Origin: Candidatus Aegiribacteria sp.
GTDB lineage: Bacteria > Fermentibacterota > Fermentibacteria > Fermentibacterales > Fermentibacteraceae
Direction: 5' to 3'
Assembly (NCBI GenBank): GCA_021107345.1
Contig: JAIOSX010000040.1
Span: forward strand, 1-7,350
Length of the DNA: 7,350 bases
The position numbers and the translations under genes are program-made. Below, piece after piece: positions 1-5,259 of this stretch. Under the pieces are notes generated by a model that saw only the letters and a program-made list of their open reading frames with translations, had not been told where the DNA came from and ran no database searches. How positions within the stretch are numbered: the first letter of the stretch is position 1; every line of letters begins with the position of its first letter.

Positions 1-51
1 ACTGAGCAGGCGACCGAACGCCAGTTTGGTTGTCCATCGAAGTTGAGATAG
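1..51 (+). other. Possible 3' end of an ORF entering from the left edge
   Basis: Plus-strand frame 1 is open from the window edge to a TAG at 49-51 and would encode TEQATERQFGCPSKLR. The stop lies 8 bases before the GTCCAAC box of the attC-like site at 59-113, which is where a cassette gene would be expected to end. The visible stretch is too short to recognise a family. Frame 2 stops at 44-46 and frame 3 is also open from 6 to 167, so this could be chance. I offer it only because its position fits the cassette reading. Confidence 0.2.
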
Positions 52-58
52 TGTCTGT

Positions 59-113
59 GTCCAACGACTTGTTCATGCTGCGCAACGCGCGGCATTATTT
101 CTTTTCGTTGGAT
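59..113 (+). repeat. attC-like (integron cassette) recombination site, candidate
   Basis: The segment begins with GTCCAAC (59-65) and ends with GTTGGAT (107-113). These match the attC outer-box consensus RYYYAAC and GTTRRRY and are complementary over six bases. Inside is a 9-bp stem (75-83 with 87-95, one G-U pair, loop AAC) flanked by unpaired spacers of about 7-9 bases. The total of 55 bp is close to short known attC sites of about 57-60 bp. A C at 74 next to the inner stem resembles the extrahelical base of attC, but it can equally be read as a simple mismatch. No integrase or attI is in the window. Alternative: an intrinsic terminator for a gene entering from the left, since TTATTTCTTTTC follows the stem. 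Confidence 0.38.
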
Positions 114-137
114 CACAGTCCTCAGGTCAACTCTACA

Positions 138-164
138 TTCATGCCGCGCGCAGCGCGGCATGAA
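138..164. repeat. Perfect 12-bp GC-rich hairpin, second copy of the 75-95 palindrome
   Basis: TTCATGCCGCGC (138-149) and GCGCGGCATGAA (153-164) are exact inverted repeats around a 3-base loop, GCA. The same core, TTCATGCYGCGC then GCGCGGCAT, occurs at 73-95, so the window holds two related palindromes about 65 bp apart. No T-run follows on either strand, which argues against an intrinsic terminator. The flanks lack attC boxes: GGTCAAC at 125-131 is one base off RYYYAAC and no GTTRRRY follows. It could be a degenerate attC or a dispersed REP-like palindrome. Confidence 0.7.
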
Positions 165-170
165 CAATGA

Positions 171-190
171 TTATGTAACAGCGACATATC
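171..190 (+). repeat. Left arm of imperfect 20-bp inverted repeat
   Basis: Bases 171-190 match the reverse complement of 311-330 at 15 of 20 positions, including uninterrupted TATGTAAC and CATATC blocks. The arms are 120 bp apart and enclose the AT-rich stretch with the candidate promoter. They could be paired binding sites for one regulator or the ends of a small element. Chance is possible in AT-rich DNA. Confidence 0.35.
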
Positions 191-245
191 TCGATGCCTG
201 CTTTATGTACTTACCAATCGATATCATGTTAATCATCTTATCTAA

Positions 246-279
246 CTGTCAAGTAGATACGACCTGACAAGTATAGATA
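246..279 (+). repeat. Short direct repeat CTGwCAAGTA(TA)GATA, two copies
   Basis: CTGTCAAGTAGATA (246-259) and CTGACAAGTATAGATA (264-279) are near-identical direct copies 18 bp apart, the second with a 2-base insertion. Within them TGTCA (247-251) and TGACA (265-269) also form an inverted repeat. The second copy overlaps the proposed -35 element at 264-269. The minus strand reads a perfect TTGACA at 252-247, so a divergent promoter is also conceivable. The pattern suggests a regulator-binding region. Confidence 0.35.
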
Positions 280-293
280 AATATATGTACACT
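264..293 (+). promoter_or_regulatory. Candidate sigma-70-type promoter for the 345 ORF
   Basis: CTGACA (264-269, 5/6 to TTGACA) and TACACT (288-293, 4/6 to TATAAT) are separated by 18 bp on the plus strand in an AT-rich context. The expected transcription start falls in the palindrome at 295-306, and the ORF with an AGGAAGG site begins about 45 bases further on. The -10 match is modest and other AT-rich hexamers nearby could serve. Confidence 0.3.
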
Positions 294-294
294 A

Positions 295-306
295 TTACCG
301 TGGTAA
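295..306. promoter_or_regulatory. Palindrome TTACC-GT-GGTAA, possible operator
   Basis: Five-base arms TTACC and GGTAA flank a GT spacer directly downstream of the proposed -10 at 288-293. A dyad at the transcription start is a common position for a repressor such as an antitoxin that represses its own operon. Function is inferred from position only. Confidence 0.35.
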
Positions 307-310
307 CGCT

Positions 311-330
311 GATATGAGACAGTTACATAT
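311..330 (-). repeat. Right arm of imperfect 20-bp inverted repeat
   Basis: This is the partner of 171-190 and ends about 4 bases before the AGGAAGG ribosome-binding site of the small plus-strand ORF at 345. Its position between a putative promoter and a start codon would suit an autoregulatory operator. That role is inferred. Confidence 0.35.
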
Positions 331-344
331 ACAGGAAGGTTGAT

Positions 345-449
345 ATGGAATACATGAAATTGAAGGAATTCAAACAACAGTTACTGGAACGGAAGCTGAT
401 CCTCCAGTATCCCGGTAACCTCATCCAGCAGCTCCCGTCTTCTGGCTGA
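345..449 (+). pseudogene. Small plus-strand ORF, possibly the 5' remnant of a truncated gene
   Basis: ATG at 345 follows AGGAAGG (333-339) with 5 bases spacing, a strong ribosome-binding site. The ORF encodes 34 residues beginning MEYMKLKEFKQQLLERK and ends in TGA at 447-449. From about 381 it lies antisense to the last codons of the convergent TPR gene, so everything after residue 12 is probably not native coding. The first 15 or so residues are charged and helical-looking and recall the N-termini of HTH_XRE-type antitoxins, but that is too little for a family call. Together with the upstream promoter and dyads it looks like the head of a regulated gene cut off where it meets the operon. It could instead be a genuine small protein or chance. 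Confidence 0.25.
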
Positions 450-1226
450 ATTGTAAGTTGCCGCTGCTCTTGAGCCACCGTAAATGTTGCCTCCGTAGAA
501 AGATAAACCCAGCCACCCAAGCAACACTGAAGTGGTTGTATTATCCTCCTGCAGTGATTCATAGAAAAGCCAGGCCAGCGCTCCGTTTACGCCGAACGCG
601 ATTATCCCATCGGTATAATGACCGCAGATCATCTGCCCTGAACCGGGAAGAAAAGCACTGGAAATACCACACCATAACGGGCTGCGATGGGGAAGGCTTT
701 GTCCTTCGGCAACCTTTGCTGCAAGGCTGAAGGACACGTCGGAAAAGGGACCTCCGGTTGAGGATATCATTCTGAGCTCCTCGGCGGAAGCTTCCCAGTT
801 ACCCATCCGGGCGTTCATAAGACCTGCCATTATACCGGCTCTCGCTATTGTTTCAGTATCTTCCGATGTAACCGCAGCATCTGTATACAGCTCTCTTGCG
901 CTATCAAAATTGCCGGATTCTTCAAGTAATGACCCGGCACCCATCATCGCTCCGGCTCTAAGTTCAGTATCAGACAGATTCCTGTACAGAAATGTATAAA
1001 GAAAGTAAGCGTCTTCCCTGCGTCCTAGCTCCTGCCAGCATCTGGCCAGACGAAGGGAGGCCAGCGGGCAGGCCAGTGTATCTTCATCATGGGAGTAGAT
1101 AATCCTCAGATACTCCTGAGAAGCCATGCCGTATTCACCCTTACCATACAGATAATCGGCAAAGCCCTCATCGGCATCATTATTCGGAAATACGGTCAGA
1201 AGGGCAGCAAGAATTGTCCCCAGCAT
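381..1226 (-). CDS. TPR-like envelope protein with C-terminal LPGSGQ membrane domain
   Basis: This 281-residue protein is of unknown exact function. Residues 1-14 (MLGTILAALLTVFP) look like a signal peptide or N-terminal anchor. Residues 22-155 are helical repeats of TPR type, for example LASLRLARCWQELGRREDA, and a later pair with GNFDSARELY and GNWEASAEEL. After SPLWCGISSAFLPGSGQ (183-199) comes a hydrophobic domain with membrane-like stretches around 206-222 and 233-246, then NIYGGSRAAATYN (247-259) and a charged tail. The LPGxGQ-x-G pattern recurs in small membrane domains of envelope proteins. ATG at 1226 has AGGAAG 5 bases upstream and overlaps the end of yidD by 31 bases, which implies coupled translation and perhaps a shared role. 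It is the last gene of the operon, and its stop lies inside the antisense 345 ORF, so the extreme C-terminus could have been changed at a junction. Confidence 0.8.
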   Translation of the reverse strand: MLGTILAALLTVFPNNDADEGFADYLYGKGEYGMASQEYLRIIYSHDEDTLACPLASLRLARCWQELGRREDAYFLYTFLYRNLSDTELRAGAMMGAGSLLEESGNFDSARELYTDAAVTSEDTETIARAGIMAGLMNARMGNWEASAEELRMISSTGGPFSDVSFSLAAKVAEGQSLPHRSPLWCGISSAFLPGSGQMICGHYTDGIIAFGVNGALAWLFYESLQEDNTTTSVLLGWLGLSFYGGNIYGGSRAAATYNSARRRELLDEVTGILEDQLPFQ

Positions 1227-1591
1227 ATCACTTCCTCTCCAGGGTTCACCGGATCTGCGAGTGTATTTCCTTCAGTAATCCTGTAGTCCCCGTGGCTGAA
1301 AGCAGCGGAAGTACACCTGGTCCACCGTTCAAGAGCCATCATGAGACCAAATAGAGGTCCTCGAGATTCAATAGCCTCCTGACCGTAATGGGAACAACTG
1401 GGGTAATATACGCACCTTCTGCCAAGAAGATCCCTGAATATTCCTCTGTACTGAATGAATAGAACATCGAAAAGGTGGTTACTACTGATGTCGCCGGGAT
1501 TCCCGAGTTCATCGATACCTTCGCGAGTAATTACATCCTGCGCCACTGCAGGAAGGAGGAGTATCAACAAGCCTGTTAACAGTAGTTTCAT
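1196..1591 (-). CDS. yidD: YidD-family membrane protein insertion efficiency factor with signal peptide
   Basis: The family core is clear at residues 47-94: IQYRGIFRDLLGRRC, then YPSCSHYGQEAI with the PSCS signature at 64-67, GPLFGL, and ERWTRC ending at Cys93, then LADPV at 111-115. YidD assists YidC-dependent insertion of inner-membrane proteins and usually sits beside rnpA and yidC; here it is in a recA operon. I chose ATG at 1591 over the GTG at 1609 because GGAAGGG lies 6 bases before it, it overlaps the upstream stop as ATGA (1591-1588), and it starts directly at a typical signal peptide, MKLLLTGLLILLLPAVAQD. Ordinary YidD has an amphipathic N-terminus rather than an export signal, so this version (131 aa) may be exported or anchored and may work with the TPR/LPGSGQ protein that follows. 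Confidence 0.8.
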   Translation of the reverse strand: MKLLLTGLLILLLPAVAQDVITREGIDELGNPGDISSNHLFDVLFIQYRGIFRDLLGRRCVYYPSCSHYGQEAIESRGPLFGLMMALERWTRCTSAAFSHGDYRITEGNTLADPVNPGEEVICWGQFLLPF

Positions 1592-2097
1592 ACGAATCCC
1601 TTCCTGCACACATCGGCCAGATTGTCCAGGGAACAGGCTTTTACCCCTCCGCTGCTGAAAATTGAAAGAATGTCATCGTCCCAGTCAGCCGGAACGACCC
1701 ATAGGTTGTAACCCATTTTAAGGGCCGTTGCCGATCGTCCCACAAGAGACATGGCTCTTTTGTCCGGGGGTACTCTCCTGGAAAAGGACTGGGGAATAAC
1801 TCCAATGCTACTTTTGTAAAACGGGATCAGCATGGTAATCTCAGGCCATGGCGTCAATCTTAATGAACGACTGAATCCTTGTTCGCGCAAAATTGTCCAG
1901 GTATAGCCGTAAATATTCCTGGACTTCCGTGGAGACAGCTTCGAGTCCAGCCGGAAATGGGATTCTCCGTGATTGGGCGGTTCGTTACGCAGAACCTCAG
2001 CCATTTCATCAGGAAGATGATCGGGAAGAGCTGTTTCTGTACCGATTATTCTTCTGCCCAGTTCGGTCCAGAAAAAACGATACCATTTGTTCCTCAA
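1588..2097 (-). CDS. Conserved-looking protein of unknown function
   Basis: I do not recognise this 169-residue protein. It has no signal peptide or membrane segment and starts MRNKWYRFFWTELGRR. The middle is basic (RLDSKLSPRKSRNIYGYTW). The C-terminal half alternates strands and helices: SATALKMGYNLWVVPADWDDD then GGVKACSLDNLADVC. That could be a small alpha/beta fold, but no catalytic motif is evident. The start is TTG at 2097. It shares TTGA with the recX stop and has GGAGGA 9 bases upstream, which makes this unusual start credible. The stop overlaps yidD as ATGA. Tight coupling on both sides shows it is a real operon gene, between a recombination regulator and an envelope pair. Confidence 0.75.
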   Translation of the reverse strand: MRNKWYRFFWTELGRRIIGTETALPDHLPDEMAEVLRNEPPNHGESHFRLDSKLSPRKSRNIYGYTWTILREQGFSRSLRLTPWPEITMLIPFYKSSIGVIPQSFSRRVPPDKRAMSLVGRSATALKMGYNLWVVPADWDDDILSIFSSGGVKACSLDNLADVCRKGFV

Positions 2098-2648
2098 TGC
2101 GTCTGTTCCTCCGAATTTCGAAAAGCCTCATCTATGATCCTGCTGATCAGGTCGTGCTGAAAGCCCCTTCTCTGCAGATACCCCATTGCCCTGCGCAGTC
2201 CTGTTTGCCTTTCAAGGTAACCGTACTTGTTTTTTACAGTTTTAACAAGGATTCGATACAGATCTCCCTCATCACGTTCAGAAAGCACTTCATCAGTAAT
2301 ACTGTCGGGAATACCCCTCTTCCTCAGCTCCATTCTTAACCTGAAATTTCCCATAGGTGAATTTCGGGAATGACTTCGGATGAAGACTGAAGCATACCGC
2401 CTGTCATCAACAAGACCGCAATGTTCAGCCCATCGCAGAATATCGTCGGCTACGCTTTCAAGGTATTTTCTTCCGATCAGATAGAACCTGAGCTGATGCA
2501 TTGTACGCTCAGACAGGGAAAGATACTTCTCAGTATCACTGCGAGCGAATGGCAGCTGCTCCCTGAAAGTTGCCTGTTCGATCTCATCAGTATTTACGAT
2601 CGAGCCCGGATGCAGTTTCATGGTAGCAATAATCTTCGCAGGAACCAT
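2094..2648 (-). CDS. recX: RecX, regulator of RecA
   Basis: RecX binds RecA filaments and modulates, usually inhibits, strand exchange; it is typically encoded just after recA, as here. The 184-residue product from ATG 2648 shows the family's three-helix repeats: LSERTMHQLRFYLIGRKY, then DDILRWAEHCGLVDDRRYA, then RLRMELRKRGIPDSITDEVL, and a C-terminal GLRRAMGYLQRRGF unit. ATG 2648 has GGAAGG 7 bases upstream. The frame stays open for 33 further codons upstream to 2747, and the upstream translation (for example VRVGWQLIITAEGSW) fits the beta-rich N-terminal segment seen in many RecX proteins. That stretch has no ATG, GTG or TTG; ATT at 2717 or ATA at 2726 would be the nearest unusual starts. 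The true N-terminus is therefore uncertain. Confidence 0.88.
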   Translation of the reverse strand: MVPAKIIATMKLHPGSIVNTDEIEQATFREQLPFARSDTEKYLSLSERTMHQLRFYLIGRKYLESVADDILRWAEHCGLVDDRRYASVFIRSHSRNSPMGNFRLRMELRKRGIPDSITDEVLSERDEGDLYRILVKTVKNKYGYLERQTGLRRAMGYLQRRGFQHDLISRIIDEAFRNSEEQTH

Positions 2649-2722
2649 CCAGCTGCCTTCCGCTGTGATTATAAGCTGCCACCCGACCCTGACACTGTCG
2701 ATCTCCTCAACGGGAATTTCAG

Positions 2723-3772
2723 CTATTCCTTCTCCTTCTGTTTCTCTTCAGAGGTGCTGCTCGATCCGGGTATCTCCAGTATCTTTCTTATCTCAGCTTC
2801 AAGTGCATCTGCGATCTTCGGATTATCCACAAGGAACTGCCTGCTCTTTTCCCGGCCCTGTCCCAGCTGTTTATCTCCCATGGAGTACCATGTACCCCTG
2901 CGTGTAACCAGTTCATTATCCAGACCGAGATCGAGGAGTTCACCCTCTCGAGAAATTCCGTAGCCGTGAAGTATGTCACATTCTACTTTTCTGAAAGGAG
3001 GAGCCAGCTTATTCTTGACCACTTTGATCCTTGTCCGGCTGCCAACTACTTCATCCCCCTCTTTAATCGAAGCAATTCGCCTTACATCCAATCGTACGCT
3101 GCTGTAGAACTTCAGAGCCCTTCCCCCGGTTGTGGTTTCGGGATTCCCGAACATGACCCCTATCTTCATACGGATCTGATTAATAAACACAACGGCGCAT
3201 TTGGACTGCGAAACAACACCTGTGAGTTTCCGCAGAGCCTGGGACATAAGACGTGCCTGAAGGCCGACATGACTGTCGCCCATTTCGCCCTCAATTTCAG
3301 CCCTTGGAACCAGAGCTGCTACCGAGTCAATCACGATAACATCAACCGCATTGCTCCTGACAAGCATTTCCGTTATCTCAAGGGCCTGTTCACCATTGGA
3401 TGGCTGAGAAACAAGGAGATCGTCAATATTCACCCCCAGTTTCTCCGAATAGATGGGATCAAGCGCATGTTCGGCGTCGATAAAGGCAACCTCCCCACCC
3501 AATTTCTGAGCGCTGGCAATAATGTGCAGCGCCAGCGTTGTCTTGCCTGATGCCTCGGCCCCATATATCTCGGTAACCCTTCCCCTTGGAATTCCTCCGA
3601 TACCAAGAGCCGCGTCAAGCGCAATCGAGCCGGTGGGTATGATATCCACCTTCATGTGAGTGTTTTCTCCAAGCCTCATAAGGGCTCCCTGACCGAATTG
3701 CTTCTGAATCTGATGGAACGCTGCTTTCAGTGCTTTTTCCTTTTCAGCGGAACTGATCTTTTTCCCAGCCAT
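2723..3772 (-). CDS. recA: RecA recombinase
   Basis: RecA forms ATP-dependent filaments on single-stranded DNA, pairs homologous strands and triggers LexA-type autocleavage. The 349-residue product is full length. It has Walker [10 protein letters not shown] (71-79, Lys77), [10 protein letters not shown] with the catalytic Glu101, Walker B VIVIDS with Asp149, loop L1 around [12 protein letters not shown] (159-170), FINQIR (196-201) and loop L2 [10 protein letters not shown] (208-217). The Walker A is unusual: most RecA proteins have GPESSGKT, and here Pro and the first Ser are both Ala. The tail [13 protein letters not shown] is charged and low complexity. ATG 3772 has AAAGG 8 bases upstream. 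It starts 17 bases after thpR, with no terminator between. I found no E. coli-type (CTGT-N8-ACAG) or Gram-positive-type SOS box in the 120 bases upstream, so it is probably read from an operon promoter. Confidence 0.98.
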   Translation of the reverse strand: MAGKKISSAEKEKALKAAFHQIQKQFGQGALMRLGENTHMKVDIIPTGSIALDAALGIGGIPRGRVTEIYGAEASGKTTLALHIIASAQKLGGEVAFIDAEHALDPIYSEKLGVNIDDLLVSQPSNGEQALEITEMLVRSNAVDVIVIDSVAALVPRAEIEGEMGDSHVGLQARLMSQALRKLTGVVSQSKCAVVFINQIRMKIGVMFGNPETTTGGRALKFYSSVRLDVRRIASIKEGDEVVGSRTRIKVVKNKLAPPFRKVECDILHGYGISREGELLDLGLDNELVTRRGTWYSMGDKQLGQGREKSRQFLVDNPKIADALEAEIRKILEIPGSSSTSEEKQKEKE

Positions 3773-3789
3773 TGAATCAACCTTTCAGC

Positions 3790-4314
3790 TTAATGTAAAT
3801 CGTATCTTTCAACAAACGTATACTCAGGACCACCTGAGGTCAATCTGCTGTTAATTACAACCGCTTCTTTAAAGACTCCCTTTATTTCACCCGGCGGGTC
3901 AAGCTCAGGCAACATCGTTGAATTTCTCCGCCTTGCAACGGTCAAATGCGGAATGAACTTCTTTCCGCCTTTTCTTCCATTTTCATCCGGGATCCGACCA
4001 AGTTCGAAAGCAATTTCGGAAACCTCCTCCGGGAAGATCCCTCCAAGCCAGAATACCGAGGGTGACTTTATGTTCCCGAACGAGCCGATGCGGTTAAGGG
4101 AGAATTCAATTGGCCCCGGATGCCACGATGACACAACACTGCATATCATCCGTATTCCGGATTCAGGAATATCACCAAAAAAACGGAGTGTAAGATGCAT
4201 ACGGTCTGACCTTGTCCATTTAAGGGAAGGATATAGCGATGTCAGTGGTCTCTGCCAGTCAGTGATTTCTCTCCTGACCTGAAGCGGCAACTCCAGAGCG
4301 GCAAATATTCTCAC
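3790..4314 (-). CDS. thpR: RNA 2',3'-cyclic phosphodiesterase (2H superfamily)
   Basis: This family, formerly called 2'-5' RNA ligase LigT, opens 2',3'-cyclic phosphates on RNA ends to 2'-phosphates and acts in the cytoplasm. The 174-residue protein begins MRIFAALELP, as the family does. It carries both catalytic HxTx motifs, HLTL at 40-43 in MHLTLRFFGDIP and HLTV at 123-126 in FIPHLTVAR, so it should be active. The GTG start at 4314 shares GTGA with the cinA stop, with GAGGTGAA immediately upstream. Genes of the thpR and cinA families are often found beside recA, and this order (cinA, thpR, recA) follows that pattern. Confidence 0.93.
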   Translation of the reverse strand: MRIFAALELPLQVRREITDWQRPLTSLYPSLKWTRSDRMHLTLRFFGDIPESGIRMICSVVSSWHPGPIEFSLNRIGSFGNIKSPSVFWLGGIFPEEVSEIAFELGRIPDENGRKGGKKFIPHLTVARRRNSTMLPELDPPGEIKGVFKEAVVINSRLTSGGPEYTFVERYDLH

Positions 4315-4805
4315 TTCACCTCTTTTTCCAGCAGCCAGTATAACTTATCAAGAAGATAGTCAGCCACCTTCTTTCTTACCACGTTCCGGTCTCCAGTGAA
4401 CCTTTTCATTTCAACGGATACTGACTGGCTGCTGCAGACAGCCATCCAGGCTGTACCTACAGGTTTCTCGGATGAACCGCCGTCGGGGCCTGCGATTCCG
4501 GTGACTGAGATCGAAAAATCACTTCCTGTAAGCTTTCTTACGCCATCTGCCATGGCAACAGCAGTTTCTCTACTGACAGCACCCTCCTCTTCAATCAAAG
4601 AAGCAGGAATATTGAGAACTCCTGTCTTTACTCTGTTTGAATAAGCTGTTACTCCTCCCACGAACCATCCTGAGGATCCGGGAACAGAAGTCAGAAGCAT
4701 TCCCACCATTCCACCTGTACAGGATTCTGCTGCTGACAGTGTTACCCCTGCTTTGCGCATAATGCTCCCTATACGCTCAATAAGTTCCGTTTCAGAGAGC
4801 CCCAT
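4311..4805 (-). CDS. cinA: CinA C-terminal domain protein, nicotinamide-nucleotide amidase (PncC-type)
   Basis: The 164-residue protein is the stand-alone CinA C-terminal domain. It has the active-site segment LSAAESCTGGMVG (23-35, with Ser28 in the SCTGG motif), TSVPGSSGWFVGGVTAYSN, EGAVSRETAVAMADGVR, and SVTGIAGPDGGSSEKPVGT (100-118). The family deamidates nicotinamide mononucleotide to nicotinate mononucleotide for NAD recycling. The N-terminal MoCF/COG1058 domain of full CinA is absent, as in E. coli PncC. NMN is released by NAD-dependent DNA ligase, which gives a plausible reason for its place among repair genes (inference). ATG 4805 lies 14 bases inside pgpA with only a weak GGAAG site. 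It overlaps thpR as GTGA. Confidence 0.93.
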   Translation of the reverse strand: MGLSETELIERIGSIMRKAGVTLSAAESCTGGMVGMLLTSVPGSSGWFVGGVTAYSNRVKTGVLNIPASLIEEEGAVSRETAVAMADGVRKLTGSDFSISVTGIAGPDGGSSEKPVGTAWMAVCSSQSVSVEMKRFTGDRNVVRKKVADYLLDKLYWLLEKEVK

Positions 4806-5259
4806 GGATCACACTTCCAAGCAGAATAACAAGTGCAGCCATAATACCGGCCGCGACATCATCGAGTAGTATCCCGGATGCTGATTTCATCCTGTCGAGA
4901 ACTGAAACAGGCCATGGTTTAAAAATATCGAAAATCCTGAAGAGTATGAAAGCTGCAGCAATGCCGACGGTTCCCCAACTTGATGGAACAGCCAAACATG
5001 CTATCCAGCATCCAGCGAATTCATCAACCACAATTTTTGAGGGATCCTCCCCCCATTTCTTCCTCCCTGCGCAGCAGCCCCAGTAACCAAGAATAAGGAA
5101 ACATACGCAGAGTACCCAGTTAATTAATGCTGTCTGTTGAAGCACCAGGAACAGTCCAGCTGATACAAGACTGCCGGCAGTTCCTGGAGCAATCGGGATG
5201 TAGCCTGCGCCAAAAACCGTTGCTACAACTGTACCGACGGATAGCTTTGAATACTTCAC
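4792..5259 (-). CDS. pgpA: Phosphatidylglycerophosphatase A
   Basis: PgpA removes the phosphate from phosphatidylglycerol phosphate to give phosphatidylglycerol at the inner membrane. Family signatures in the 155-residue protein are FGAGYIPIAPGTAGSL (16-31), DPSKIVVDEFAGCW (72-85), FRIFDIFKPWPV (107-118) and GILLDDVAAGI (129-139), with the acidic residues Asp79/Glu80 and Asp133/Asp134 expected at the metal-dependent active site. Hydrophobic segments around 30-60, 84-108 and 135-152 fit a membrane protein. The GTG start at 5259 shares GTGA with the end of pgsA, whose product it consumes. Direct pgsA-pgpA adjacency makes a two-step phosphatidylglycerol module. Confidence 0.95.
   Translation of the reverse strand: MKYSKLSVGTVVATVFGAGYIPIAPGTAGSLVSAGLFLVLQQTALINWVLCVCFLILGYWGCCAGRKKWGEDPSKIVVDEFAGCWIACLAVPSSWGTVGIAAAFILFRIFDIFKPWPVSVLDRMKSASGILLDDVAAGIMAALVILLGSVIHGAL

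Larger units (their letters stand above)
1..380. other. Non-operon region beyond the 3' end of the operon
   Basis: No convincing complete gene of normal length lies here. Bases 1-164 are GC-richer and carry two related hairpins, one inside an attC-like frame. Bases 165-344 are visibly AT-rich and carry direct repeats, inverted repeats, a dyad and a possible plus-strand promoter. I see no hairpin-plus-T-run terminator for the minus-strand operon after its last stop at 381. The sharp change in composition and organisation from the operon suggests an accessory region or cassette border. Confidence 0.5.

Noticed and set aside
75..106. First hairpin plus TTATTTCTTTTC as an intrinsic terminator
   Set aside because: The T-tract is interrupted and the stem has a G-U pair. 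The complementary outer boxes are better explained by an attC-like site, though a terminator role remains possible.
6..170. 54-codon plus-strand open frame spanning both hairpins
   Set aside because: It has no start with a ribosome-binding site, and much of its translation is the palindromes read as protein, so it is most likely chance.
1..380. CRISPR array
   Set aside because: There are only two hairpin copies, diverged and without regular spacers, and no cas genes.
1592..1609. Longer yidD start at GTG 1609
   Set aside because: It would place six polar residues before a clean signal peptide. ATG 1591 has a better-placed GGAAGGG and the ATGA overlap.
2668..2673. Minus-strand TATAAT as a promoter for recX
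   Set aside because: The nearest -35-like hexamer, TCGACA at 2701-2696, is 22 bases away, too far, and the stretch looks protein-coding.
2723..2747. Programmed -1 frameshift fusing recA to recX
   Set aside because: The frames are correctly related and overlap, but no X-XXY-YYZ slippery heptamer is present in the overlap, and recA ends normally at TAG.
2966..3550. Long plus-strand open frame opposite recA, and similar ones opposite recX, cinA and ybaB
   Set aside because: These are antisense shadows of well-identified genes, without ribosome-binding sites or recognisable protein features.
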